Shown here: positions 35,269 through 45,940 of the stretch, in pieces
How the letters are laid out: the number at the start of each line of letters is the position of its first letter
How positions within the stretch are numbered: position 1 is the first letter of the stretch
Assembly (NCBI GenBank): GCA_037367405.1
Contig: JAZKJV010009625.1
Span: 620,001 to 684,000 of the forward strand
DNA length: 64,000 bases
Reading direction: 5' to 3'
Source of the DNA: Ottelia alismoides
Taxonomy: Eukaryota > Streptophyta > Magnoliopsida > Alismatales > Hydrocharitaceae
Made by a program: the position numbers and the translations under genes
The notes under the pieces: model-generated
Seen by the model: only the letters and a program-made list of their open reading frames with translations
Database searches by the model: none
Told to the model about the DNA's origin: nothing

Positions 35269-35424
35269 AGGATCATCTGCTGTAGCCCTTGCAGCAGCAG
35301 ATACGGTATGGACCCACAAAAAGTGTGAATCATGCTAATCGCTCGACCAAGATTGAGCGGCTTCAGCTCTATTGTAGAGTTTGCTGCTCCTGCGGCAGAG
35401 GCTATAGCAAACGATCCTCTCTGC
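35269..35424. repeat. Foldback repeat family, copy 2 (inverted, partial)
   Basis: The loop appears in reverse complement (GTATGGACCCACAAAAAG) beside one arm (CGCTCGACCAAGATTGAGCG). The outer parts have GGATC and GATCCTCTCTGC ends with CTGCTGTAG/CAGCAGCAG text. It lies about 170 bp upstream of the PB1 start codon. Confidence 0.6.
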
Positions 35425-35591
35425 GAAGTGAAATTAACCTCCAACAAGGTAGGAAGTTTTTCTAAAAAAACTAGAGGACCTTTTAAGCAAAATTGAAGTT
35501 TTTCTGTGTATTTAATTGCAGACAGCGAAGCGTGGGATCTTCCAATCCCAACACGGAATCAGAGCGTCCGCCCGCCGGTGCTGCGAAGGCA

Positions 35592-36626
35592 ATGGAGCAT
35601 TCCACTGCAGCGACGGGAGAGGAGTCGTTGCCGTCCTCTCCAAAGAGCCGCCTCAAGTTCCTTTGCAGCTTCGGCGGCAGGATCCTCCCACGGCCACCGG
35701 ACGGCCTCCTCAAGTACGTCGGCGGCGAAACGCGCGTCGTCACCGCCCCTCGTCCCCTCTCCTTCTCAGGTACACCATCGTCGTAATCATTGCCTCTAAG
35801 CTTGGCATATACAAATGCTTAAAGAAATGGATTGTGTGTAACTGCCGCAGTGCTTCGCGAGAGGATTGCCGCGGTGTGCGACTCTGATGTCGTCGTCAAG
35901 TACCAGCTCGCGCCCGAGGACCTCGACGCCCTCGTCACTATCAAGTCCGACGATGACGTGCGCCACATGGTCGAGGAGTACGATCGGCTCGAAGCAGCAT
36001 ACTCCTCCTCCTCCTCCTCGACTACCCCCTCCGGCAGCGCCACCAGCGCGCCACTTTTCCGAATCTATCTCTTCCAAGTCGCCCGTGGTATCCGTCTCGA
36101 CCGCGTGAATTCCATGGATCATCGGTACCTCAACGCCGTCAACGGTATCCCCCTCTCACCGAGGAAGAGCCATAACCACGGCGGTGCGACGGTGTTCACC
36201 TTCGCGCCGCCGGAATCGTCACCGGGTTCTGCCAACGGCGAGATCGCGGCTCCTGACCTAGGAAGCGTTTCGTCGAACATGTTGCAGGCGATGCACAAGG
36301 CCCACAGCTCCCCCAACCTCCAGCAGATGGCGGCGGACGGAGGCGGCGGGCAGCGCCTCCACCAGCAGAGGCGCCAACAGTACTTGCACTACGGGAGCCC
36401 TCAGACCGCGCACTACGGCGGGCCGCCGACGAGGATGGGTGGCGGCGGCGGCACCGGGAGAGGCGGTTGCCTCCACTGCCCCGTCCAGAACCCGCGGCCG
36501 TTGGTGAATAGGCGTTACGGGATCCCATCTGGGACCCACCAGTGGAGCCCAGGATGCTGCCACGTGGAGGACTTCTGCTGCACTGGCAGGAGCGCCGAGG
36601 GGTGGCCCGCTATCCCGCACCCTTGA
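35592..36626 (+). CDS. PB1-domain (octicosapeptide/Phox/Bem1p) family protein
   Basis: Two coding exons, 35592-35769 and 35851-36626, joined across an 81-bp intron with GTACAC and CCGCAG borders (phase 1); together they encode 317 residues. Residues about 20-106 form a PB1 domain. It has the basic start LKFLCSFGGRILPRP, then KYVGGETRVV and RPLSFS at the splice, and the acidic OPCA segment PEDLDALVTIKSDDDVRHMV followed by EEYDRL. This start and fold are typical of a large plant family whose members bind other PB1 proteins; specific roles are mostly unknown. The rest is low complexity: a serine run (110-116), a middle part with MDHRYLNAVNGIPLSP, and a glutamine/glycine-rich stretch (215-265). 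A cysteine-containing tail ends WPAIPHP. No catalytic domain or membrane segment is visible. Exons are far more GC-rich than the surroundings. The ATG at 35592 is chosen because the PB1 core starts shortly after it and no upstream ATG is in frame. Confidence 0.88.
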
Positions 36627-36673
36627 AAATTTGCCCCGTGCGGTTCCCTGCAAGGGAATGAATGGATGGTCTC

Positions 36674-36819
36674 CTGCAGTGGACTCTTTGGTAGGTCTGT
36701 AGACCGCTCGATCGAGCGGTTTACACGAATTCATTCTTTTTGTGAGTCTGTATCGAATGAATTTGTGTGAACTGTTCGATGTAGAACGGTCCACAGGCCT
36801 AGTGCCGAGTCCGCTGCAG
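36674..36819. repeat. Foldback repeat family, copy 3
   Basis: 146 bp from CTGCAG to CTGCAG. Arms pair along most of their length (GGACTC, AGGTCTGTAGACC and TTTACACGAATTCATT with their near complements) around the loop CTTTTTGTGAGTCTGTAT. It starts about 50 bp after the PB1 stop codon, so it is likely in the 3' untranslated region. Confidence 0.78.
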
Positions 36820-37720
36820 CAGACACCTATTTTGTCTCCTGGAATATAGTAAAGCAATAATGCATCTTTACATATAGAATCTGCTGTCAGACAGTAAAGA
36901 GAAGGGCATATGTTTCTTGCTCTCTCGAATAGTCGAGGTTTTCTTTGTCATTCAAGTTTTTTTGTTTACTTTGATGTCAAGAACAGCTTCGCAGATCCAA
37001 ATTTTATTTTGCTGAAACTTCACCTGTTAGGTTTGTAATATAAAATTAATAACTTGTTTTACAATTACAAGTCGCTGTTGTTACCCTTTCTAAGAGCCAC
37101 ACCATGACTATGATTTAATATCGATGTTCGTCCACCATTCATTCATTAGTGAGGTAAATCACCTGGCTAAGCATAACACGCCTAAGATTAGCACTGAGCA
37201 TTGGCTCTATGCTTAGACACTCTTGATTGGATCCATATAGCATTGGATGTTTTTTTTTTCATACAGCTTCATCTCCAACCACGTGGTTTTATTCTTTAGT
37301 TTGTACTTTGTAAGCCTTCTTTACAACTCCATGTGTGCATTTTCACATCCAATGGTTAGACTTCCTTCTTGTTGTGTATTGACTCCTTAATGCAACATTA
37401 GTGCGCACATCACATTTAGGGATGTCCAACGATGAATGTTGTGGCAGACTTCTCGATCTTGTGTAAACATGGTGATCTACATTGGTTTTCTGAATCACGT
37501 AAACAAACATATCACAACAAGGAATTTGTGTATGACCGTACTTTTTAGGTTTTAGACGAAGATGTAGAATTACACATGTGCACCTTGAAGCATGGGAACG
37601 ATTCCTTGTAGCCTGGGATACTTACCGCAAGGCTTACACTCATTAGGTGTCATAATGTAATAATGTAATTATCCTACAGTTCGAGAATGTGGCACAATAT
37701 ATACTTGTGATAACGATCAC
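36820..37720. other. Downstream region of the PB1 gene
   Basis: AT-rich. It probably includes the end of the transcript. No further gene or repeat was recognised. Confidence 0.5.
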
Positions 37721-38030
37721 TATTAAAGTACGCGTCACATTTATAGATGGGTAATTGGATCCCTACAGTGTCCAATTACCACATCCATAGGTTTAATCCC
37801 ACATCTAATGTTAGTGGGACTACTGTCTGTCCGTGGGGATATATATGATGCCTAACACCCATTGTATTAGTTGAGATAAAACAAATAGAAGAATCGGTCC
37901 TTGAGAGGCCTTCTCCCGTGATTTTTTTATCCCGCTCCTCACAGAATAGATCTCCGCGTAAAATCCCGATGTTATTTCCATGTTCTTTATTCTTTATCTC
38001 TAATACGCATCTGCACTATCGTTTTCTATA
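37721..38030 (+). repeat. 5' LTR of the non-coding retroelement
   Basis: It aligns with 41514-41822. Its start reads TATTAAAG where the partner reads TGTTAGAG, and shared blocks include ATAGATGGGTAATTGGATC and TTGAGAGGC. Confidence 0.75.
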
Positions 38031-38044
38031 TGGCATTCAAGCGG
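38031..38044 (+). promoter_or_regulatory. Degenerate primer binding site
   Basis: TGGCATTCAAGCGG, similar to the TGGTATCAGAGCGG that usually follows plant copia LTRs. Three substitutions. Confidence 0.55.
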
Positions 38045-38582
38045 GTTCAAATCTTGAGGATTTACTTTCTTTCGTGATTTCTTCGAGATTTGATTATTAG
38101 AACATATCTGATTTTGGTTGTTCCTTCTTGAATATTTATTCTTGAAGATTTGTTCATTGATGTGCTTAAAGTTTGAGAAGAGTTTAGGGTATTCTGTAAT
38201 CCTCAAATCTGCAAGACAACGTCACCGTATTTGAATGAAATTTCCGAGTTTTGATCAACATATTCCTGAGTTGTATGGTTTCTAAACCCTAATTCTTGGG
38301 TAGTAGGAATTTTGGAAAGGAAGATTCATGGAGGGTTGTTCTAAAACCCTAGTTGGGGGCATTCTCCGTTTCGAGTTGAGCACAACTCCATGCAAGATCT
38401 GATCACCCCTGCACTGAACCTTTGATAGGATCTGCAACTCATAGTTTCCAATTCGAGATCATGTGGCTCTAGACATCTCCCCACAGTGCCCCCACATGCA
38501 CACCGCTGTCTTCATCTCTAGGCATTGTCCCACATGAGACGTCATGTTGCTCCAACACGAACCTCCATGTTGAAGTCAGCGA
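38045..38582. other. Interior of the non-coding retroelement, left part
   Basis: No coding-like frame. AAACCCTA-containing text near 38285 and 38343 is incidental. Confidence 0.4.
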
Positions 38583-39261
38583 CAAGGTTTTAAAAGTTAA
38601 ATCAGACATTGACTCGGTCAATCTGCGGTTTGGTCCAATCAGGTTGGACCGTTGGTTCCAACTAGTTGGGCCGATGATGATGTTAACACTATGTCATCAT
38701 TCTTATCGACTCATAAAAATTGGACCGGGCTTAATTTACTAGTTTGATCGGTCGAGCTGGTTTTTTGAACGGATAAAATCAGATACATATACAAAAGTAA
38801 GTATGTATATATCAATGAAATAATAATTTAAAATGTCAAATCTTTTAATTAAATAGCATGGTTGTCTATTTTGAGTAAAATTCTACAAAAGCTACACACG
38901 TTTTCTAACATTATATATGAATACAATATTGTAATCATTTATGTACAATTTCTTCTAGAAAACTACTCTAAGAAGATAGGAGTACAATTAATATTCCAAA
39001 AAAGAGGGGCATAACTAATATTATAGAAGTTAAAAGGGGCATTAATGATAAAAAAACATATTATTCTTTAAATCTTTTTTTTGAAAATTTACCAAACCAT
39101 CAAAGTTGGGTCCATCCGGGTCAACCTGCATGGTCCGACCATCGATCGGATTTGATTATTTATTTTATTCCTTTTTTGAAACCGACAGAACCAATCGTGT
39201 TGGGGTCGATTCCTAGTCCAACTGGTCCGACCGGCCGGTCCGGTCAGGTTTTTAAACCATG
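38583..39261. mobile_element. hAT-like non-autonomous element, copy 1
   Basis: It starts CAAGGTTTTAAAAG and ends TTTTTAAACCATG, an imperfect terminal inverted repeat of a type common in hAT-like plant elements. The inner text (TTAATTTACTAGTT, ATATATCAATGAAATAATAA) aligns with copy 2 at 39307-40306. No clear 8-bp target duplication. Confidence 0.5.
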
Positions 39262-39306
39262 ATTATATCTTCTTCCTTTTGTTTAATATAGATCTGGAAT
39301 TTTAAC

Positions 39307-40306
39307 CAAGGTTTTAAAATCGAGACAGAATGTTTCCAACCAAGTCAGACTATTGGTCCAAATTAGTTGGACCAGCATTGATGACATCATGACATCACCA
39401 TTCCTATCGACTCAGAAACAATCGGACCGAGCTTAATTTACTAGTTCGACTAGTAAATCTGATTTTTTGAATCGATAAAATTAGATACACACACACAAAC
39501 ACGTAAGTATGCATGCATATATCAATGAAATAATAATTTAAAAGGTGAAATCTTTCAATATAATAACATGATTGTATTTTTCGAGGAAAACTATATAATA
39601 TATTTTAAATACAATATTATAATCATTTATGTACTTCTAGAAAGGTACTATCAAAAGTTAAAAGTACAACCGACACTCAAAAATGAAAAGGGGCATAACT
39701 CGTATTACAAAAGATAAGAAGGGAAATATTGATAAAATCCTATTATATATTTATTTAAATCTTTATTTTTTTTAAATTTACCAACTGTGTATCCAAATAA
39801 CTATACACAGTTCTAAATGATTGAAAATTAAATAAGGTTTAAATAGACTCCTCGGCCTTAGAACAGATAGAGCGAGTCAGAGGTTGTCTCTTTCCGGGTC
39901 AAATCAAAAACTCATTATTTAAAGCAAAAGGCTATATCAAACTCCAAGGCCAAACTCTTTCTAGTCTTCAATCTTTTGTCCTATATTGCATCAAGACCTT
40001 TCACCTATCAACTTTGATTCAAAGTAAGAACTTACCTCAGCCTCCCCTAGAGATAGATATGAATCTCTGTCGAACTCTTTTCTGAGACATCTTTTCCCCT
40101 TCTCGATCAAGAGGTGAAAGAGAACACCTAGATGCAAGTCAATCTGGATCAACCTGTCCTGACCAGTCGGATCAATCCGATCCGACCACCAATTTGATCC
40201 CGTGTTTCTTCTTCTTCTTTTTAAAATTAATTACATAAAATCGGTTGAACCGATCAAGTCCGAATCGATTCCCTATCCAAACAACCGACCAGTTTTAAAA
40301 CCCTGG
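39307..40306. mobile_element. hAT-like non-autonomous element, copy 2
   Basis: It starts CAAGGTTTTAAAATCG and ends TTTTAAAACCCTGG. The first 0.5 kb aligns with copy 1 in the same orientation. It is longer because of about 0.3 kb of extra sequence near 39840-40140. Confidence 0.5.
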
Positions 40307-41495
40307 TCAATGATATCTTCATCTCTAGGTGAAGGAGCCAAAGCCGATTGATCACCCTGGCGGTGCACCCACCTGCAAGCGAACCTCTCCATCGCCGCCC
40401 TCCTCCATCGCCTCTCCAAGCTCCAGTTGGCGGAACCAGAGCAACAACCTTCAAGCATCCATGCGTGCGAGAACTCCTCCGGACAGTGGCAATCGCTCCA
40501 CCGAGCAAGAATGCACGTGGTAATATCCAAAACATTTGTACTTCGAAGTAAGCCCCCGAAGTTCTCCCCCCTTCAACCCCTTCCATTTCTAGGTGGCATC
40601 ACATATGAGATGGGTTTCCAATTGGGAATCCTGGCAGTATTGAGGCTTGGAGGTATCCTTCGACGAGTTCGTGTCATTCGATGAAAGAAGGGTTCCCATT
40701 TGCCTTTGTATTCGAAACAAAGGGGGAGCTACAGTCAACGATGACCATATCCATATCGGTATGATATCGGTTCTATGTCTAGTAGAATCGAAATTGTTAA
40801 TAAAATGAACTTGAAAAGTCAAATATCGACCATATTGACGATATATCGGTGACCTGTCGATACTGATATATCGACGCGATATATCGGTCACCTGTCGATA
40901 CTGATATATCGATGATATATCACGATATAACCTTCCATGGCTGCAATTAAAAAAAGCAGGGGAGAGAAGGTATTCCTACAGTTAAAAAAAGGTACACATG
41001 TGTGCGTTCATTGTTTGAGAGGTCTCCATACTTGATCTGATCGGGTCAGGGTTTTCATTTGATCCATAGGGACTCCAGATTAGAGACTCCATTCTTTGAA
41101 CCATTGTGGGTTTATATTTTATGTGGATTCATAGGCACTCCAGAATAGAGATCTTATTCTCCGACGAGGAGATTTTCAGACTCCATTCTCCAGTGACGGT
41201 GGACTCCGCCAGTTTGTCCCTCCAGAGATGGGCACTCATTCTGATTTCAGTGACTCTGACAGACACAATACGGAGTACATGTTCTCCGACGAGGAGACAT
41301 AGTTACTTCGCACTCCAGCCCTTTAGTTCCTAGCACTATGTGAGAAGCAACGCTCTTAGTAGGCAGTCAGTAGAGTACACGTCGAGTTGATATTATCTTT
41401 AGTGTCTTGTATTGTGAGTGAGCAATTTCTTTCTATTTGCCCAAACCAAGCCTTGCTTACTTTATCTTGGGGTGGTGGTGGTGTGTGTGTGTGTT
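40307..41495. other. Interior of the non-coding retroelement, right part
   Basis: A GC-richer stretch (40330-40520) shows short open frames on both strands without recognisable domains. A 38-bp tandem duplication lies at 40840-40913. Confidence 0.4.
40840..40913. repeat. Tandem duplication of a palindromic 38-bp unit
   Basis: The unit GATATATCGGTGACCTGTCG followed by ATACTGATATATCGACGC occurs twice. Each unit contains GATATATC palindromes. Confidence 0.85.
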
Positions 41496-41513
41496 GGGGG
41501 GGAGGGGGGGGAG
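41496..41513 (+). promoter_or_regulatory. Polypurine tract of the non-coding retroelement
   Basis: An 18-base run of G with two A, directly before the LTR start TGTTAGAG. A GT-rich stretch precedes it. Confidence 0.8.
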
Positions 41514-41822
41514 TGTTAGAGCATGCATCACATATATAGATGGGTAATTGGATCACTATAGGGTCCAATTACTACATCCATAGGTTTAGTCACACATCTA
41601 TTGTTAGTAAGACTTTAGTCTGTCTCTGAGGGCATATACAACAACCCCACACTCATTGTACAAATTGAGAGAAAATGAATAGAAGAATCAACCCTTGAGA
41701 GGCATTCTATCATGATTTCATCCCTCTCCTTATGGAGCAGGGTTCCGTGTGAAATCCCAACATTTTTTTCTATGTTATTTATTCTTTATTTCTGATACGC
41801 TTCCACACTATTGTTTTCTACC
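41514..41822 (+). repeat. 3' LTR of the non-coding retroelement
   Basis: It begins TGTTAGAGCATGCATCAC and aligns over its length with 37721-38030. Confidence 0.77.
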
Positions 41823-42639
41823 GATTCTTATCTTGGTCGATCATCAAATATACTCTAGCATATTTTTTTCCATGAGGGTCAGTAATGTACCAGAAATATC
41901 TAGCATCTTAGTGGCATTTGTTCTCTCTCCACCATTAGATCTCTCAATCTTATGAAGTGGTCTCATGCCATACAGAATCACATTATTAATCTCTCATGAT
42001 GTCTCTTGAACCCATGCACAATCAAGGAGTTGTTAAGTATACAGTTTGTAGCGTCATGACCTTAATTCCACTATAATCTTATTTCAAATCAATGCAACAT
42101 AGTGCTAAGACACTCAAACATGTAACTCATGAACAATGGACTTACATTCCAACCATTTTCCATCGAGAAGCTAGAGTACATCTATTAATGTAAAAAAACT
42201 TGGTTAAGAATACATGAGAGATGTGATGTTCCATAAGTAGTACTTACTCAATATAAATGCTTCCAACATGATTATACATGTTTGATAACCGAGAACTGGG
42301 TTGCTAAGAATTAGAATTGTTTTCATTGTCACCCAATTAATTTCTAATCAAATAAGATGTGACTTTTTTTATATAAGCTTGTATAGGGAAATTGAGTGCC
42401 GAACGTGAAGAGGCAAACTTCGAACTACGACTGCTAGACAATTATTCGCAGGAAAACATCTTTCAGAGATTTATATTTTTTATTTTATAGTTATTTTTAT
42501 TGTTCTATAAATTTTTTATTTTTAAAAATATCAAAATTTCGAATGATATCGAAATATGAATTTCCTTACAAGAAAAGGAACAAAGAAAGTTCAAAGAATG
42601 CAAAATGATAACAATGCAAGGGTAACATTTCAATATATC
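41823..42639. other. AT-rich stretch without recognisable features
   Basis: No coding-like frame or repeat boundary was identified between the LTR element and the MITE pair. Confidence 0.5.
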
Positions 42640-42642
42640 TAA

Positions 42643-42842
42643 GGGCTCGTTTGGTTATTGATTTGAGGTAACCTCCTATGAATAGTAACTGTTTGGATGA
42701 TTATGCGGGTTGGTAGAAGGTTGGAATAAGTAATGTGATGTGATGTCACATTGATTTTGCTGGAATTCCAACCCAGGAATGACTAAGGAATGCAGGGGGT
42801 AAACCAGGTTACTCTAGGGTAACGTAGTAACCAAACGGACCC
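42643..42842. mobile_element. Tourist-like MITE A
   Basis: Terminal inverted repeats GGGCTCGTTTGGTTA and TAACCAAACGGACCC, flanked by TAA on both sides (42640-42642 and 42843-42845). TAA duplications and GG..GTTTGGTT ends are typical of PIF/Harbinger MITEs. 200 bp, non-coding. Confidence 0.88.
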
Positions 42843-42845
42843 TAA

Positions 42846-42997
42846 GGGTTCGTTTGGTTGAAGGGTTGGGCAGGGTTGGGTTGGGGTACCCCGAGGTACT
42901 CCTCCTTCCAACCCTCCCAATCCTCCTCACATTTTACTATTCACAGGGATATCCCAACCCAACCCAACCATGCCCAACCCTGCAACCAAACGAACCC
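42846..42997. mobile_element. Tourist-like MITE B
   Basis: Perfect 15-bp ends GGGTTCGTTTGGTTG and CAACCAAACGAACCC; 152 bp; TAA at 42843-42845 and 42998-43000. Its left TAA is also the right TAA of MITE A. Same family as MITE D at 63407-63558, which has the same length and an inverted centre. Confidence 0.9.
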
Positions 42998-43000
42998 TAA

Positions 43001-44065
43001 GTGATGCTACCGTATCGATGCAGTAGTTGGTATTATTATTCACTTGTTTAGAAACTAGGTATGATGTTATTTGCTTGCTTGCTTCAATAATTAGCAAGTG
43101 AAAGTAATATTGCATTCAAAACCTTTTGGGTTCATTTGTTGCAGATGATCTTGTCTAAATCATGTGTTATAGATACATAACAACTACTTAGATGCAACTC
43201 ACCCTTCATTAATTTAAGAGTACAAGTAAAAGTGCTTCTCTGTAAGATTACGAGATATCAGCTTTCTTCCTTGATGAACGTCAAATCTGCTATGAGGGTA
43301 CTTCACTTCCATTTCTAAGAGAAAGACACAACTTCTTCTTCTTCTTTTTCTTTCCACTGATATATTTTTCTCACTTCTGACTAATTCATTTGTAGCAATG
43401 CCAGATTATGTCTCAAAAAAATTATTTTCTTGTATTTAATTGGTGGAAGTCAAAGGTTGATCTCGAGGAGGCAAAATCTCAATTAGGAGACAATATAGAC
43501 AACAAGATACTTTGTGTTTTGTTATTATTACATATTAGTGTTTCGAGTATTTTTACAAGGTAAATGTATTTTACATTTTTTGAGAATTTTAGCCTTATAT
43601 TTTTATATTTTATAAAATGTATTTTCTTTTCGTTTTCCCCTTTTTTAATTTATTTTTGAATATACATATTCAATTTTAAAATAAGTTAAAATATATACAT
43701 AAAAGCTAGATTTTTAATTTTGAAAAATTAAATAAAAATATACAAAAAATATACAATAAAGTTTCTTTTTACATTTTATATTTTAATGTATTTTTGTAAT
43801 TTTTATAAATATTAAATATTGTTATTTAATGTTTTAAGTTTTCAATGTTTTGAAGTTTTTAAAATCTAGGTTTTAATTTTTTTGAGTTTTTTATACGTCG
43901 TGCTAGATATAAAAAATCTATATTTCCTAAATTTTAAAGAACATTTAGAGTTTTTTTTTGGGATCTTTCATAATAATTTGCACATTTTTGGAATTTGGTT
44001 TGGAAAACGCTAAACAATAGTAACTTTACTAACATAAAATATGCTTATAAATTTAAGTATACGAG
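43001..44065. other. AT-rich stretch without recognisable genes
   Basis: Very AT-rich, especially at 43550-43960. No coding-like frame. Confidence 0.5.
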
Positions 44066-44444
44066 GAAAGGGAGCTTACTTCATGCAGTAGTGCAGTAGG
44101 TAATCTTACCTACTTTATGCCCACTTTATGTAAATTTTTTTATTTTTAGAAACTACCACCATGGATTTTTATAACTATCCTTCTAATATGTCATTCAAAT
44201 TTCACTAGAAATAGAGACTTTTACGCCCTCCATCCAGAAGAGGTTGATTACAACAATTTTAAGATTGTTAAAATTATCTGTTCTAGATGGAGGGCATACA
44301 AGTCTCTGTTTTCGATGAAATTGGAATGACATATTAGAGAAATATAGTGATGAAAATTTATAGTAATATTTTAAAAAAATAAAAATAATTTGCCAAAAGT
44401 GGACATGAAGTAGGTACCTACATCCTGAAGTAGACTTCCTTCTC
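44066..44444. mobile_element. Foldback MITE of about 0.37 kb
   Basis: Long inverted arms, roughly 44070-44237 and 44290-44440. The left arm has GGAGCTTACTTCATGCAGTA and CGCCCTCCATC; the right arm has GATGGAGGGC and CCTGAAGTAGACTTCC. Most of the element can fold into one stem with a loop of about 50 bp. Exact ends are uncertain by a few bases. Confidence 0.78.
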
Positions 44445-44816
44445 TAATTATGGACTATATGTTTTATTATAGAATTTATATGTATAATGGGCTATGATAA
44501 TAAAAAGGATATATATATATATATATATAATAATTTATACAAGAAACAGCCCTTAGCAAATTTTTATGAAACGTGGTGTGTTTGTGAAGGTACCTTAGAT
44601 ACCTACTCGTAGGCAATGATCACAACTAAATCCAACCTGATTGAATATTTAGCAATTTATTGATACAGTATATCTAAGCATGCGGCTTTAATAACAATAA
44701 AAAATTATCTAAACATGCCAGAGTATTTAGTACAAACTCCTACACATTCACCTAGCAAAAGTGTAAAGTCTAAGGGTCCAGATAACGAACTTAAAGTTTA
44801 GAGGCTGAAATGCAAC
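44445..44816. other. Short AT-rich spacer
   Basis: It contains an AT dinucleotide run at about 44509-44529. Nothing else was seen. Confidence 0.5.
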
Positions 44817-45301
44817 AAAAAAATAGGTATAATTACACCCATAACTCTGAGTAATTCCTCAATCTCAATCATAACCCTGCATAATCGCGAATTACATGAG
44901 GAACCCTGAGTAATGCTTAACCTTTACACGACATGACCCTGTGTCAACTTCCGTTTCGAATTTCCGTTAACTCATATGGAAAAGGTTAGATGTGGACAAT
45001 TTTGCCCCTCAGGACTTTTTATATTTATAAATTGATGCCCCTGTAAGCCTGGAAGGCCCACACCCGTCGGAGCTCCAACCCCCGTCCGCCGGAGCCCCGA
45101 CCCTCCTCCCGCTCGCCCGAGCCCCAACCTTCTTCACCCTTTCCTCCTCCCTGTCGACCACTTCCTCCTCCCCCTTCCTCTCCGTCCACCACCACCCTGG
45201 CGCACGGCTTGAAATTCTCTCGCTCCTGCAGCCTCCCGACGCGCGGCCTAGAACTCTCCCGCTCCTGCAAGCCCAGGCGGCTCACGGCCTGGAACCCTCC
45301 T

Positions 45302-45323
45302 CCCCCCCCCCCCCCCCCCCCCC
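45302..45323. repeat. Run of 22 C
   Basis: Uninterrupted C run inside the GC-rich interior of Mutator-like element 1. The length may be affected by sequencing. Confidence 0.95.
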
Positions 45324-45329
45324 GCCTGG

Positions 45330-45506
45330 GAACTCCACCCCCGCGCGCTGACTCGCCATCTGAGGGGTGAGAGCGAGGCCATTGTCAAGCTGGAGCGTGT
45401 CGCAGTTGGACGTATCATAAGGGTGAGATCCTGCGAGGAGGAGCTCGTCGTCTGCTTCGAGGAGAAGCGGCGCCATTCACGACGGAAGATGCCGAGAGGA
45501 ACATGA
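45330..45506 (+). pseudogene. Possible captured gene fragment in Mutator-like element 1
   Basis: In one plus-strand frame, an uninterrupted reading contains EAIVKLERVAVGRIIRVRSC and EEELVVCFEEKRRHSRR and stops at 45504-45506. Sequence complexity is higher here than in the neighbouring proline-rich repeat. The opposite strand is also open over this stretch, so the true orientation is uncertain. I do not recognise the source gene. Confidence 0.35.
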
Positions 45507-45564
45507 TTACAATCGAGAACGATCTGGCAATCAGCATCTCTCCTCTTCTCCGCTCGAGCTATCC

Positions 45565-45940
45565 GCCTAGGAACCTCTCCCACCCCCTGCGTGCGCCGCC
45601 TGGGAACCCCTCCCCCCCCCGCGCGCCGCCTGGGAACCCCTCCCATCCCCCGCGCACACCAGCTGGGAACCTCCCCTCCCCCCACGTCGAATCGCCGCCA
45701 GGGAACCCCTCCTCCCGCGCGCCGCCTGGGAACCCCTCCTCCCCCCGCGCCGACTCGCCGCCAGGGAACCCCTCCACCCGCGCGCCGCCTGGGAACCCCT
45801 CCCACCCCCCGCGCACACCAGCTGGGAACCTCCCCTCCCCCCGCGCCGACTCGCCTCCTGGGAACCCCTCCCCCCGCGCGCCGCCTGGGAACACCTCCCA
45901 CCCCCCGCGCATGCCACCTGGGAACCTCCCCTTCCCCTGC
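45565..45940. repeat. Minisatellite with TGGGAACCCCTCC core
   Basis: About 12 units averaging 32 bp share GGGAACC(C)CTCC. Three unit types alternate (GCGCGCCGCC-, GCGCACACCAGC- and GCCGACTCGCCGCC- starts), giving a higher-order pattern. Every frame is nearly free of stops on both strands, so the long frames here are not evidence for a protein. Confidence 0.88.

Larger units (their letters stand above)
33816..35500. other. Interval between candidate leader exon and PB1 gene
   Basis: It holds two members of the foldback repeat family (34055-34187 and 35269-35424). The rest is unremarkable, without coding-like frames. Confidence 0.5.
37721..41822 (+). mobile_element. Non-coding LTR retroelement, 4.1 kb
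   Basis: Direct repeats 37721-38030 and 41514-41822 (310 and 309 bp) are LTRs. A degenerate initiator-Met type primer site follows the first, and a strong polypurine tract (41496-41513) precedes the second. The interior has no gag or pol reading, so it is a LARD-like non-autonomous element. Two related hAT-like sequences lie inside it. No clear target duplication is left. Confidence 0.72.

Noticed and set aside
45248..45901. 217-residue glycine/arginine-rich minus-strand frame
   Set aside because: It is produced by a GC-rich minisatellite that is open in nearly all frames on both strands.
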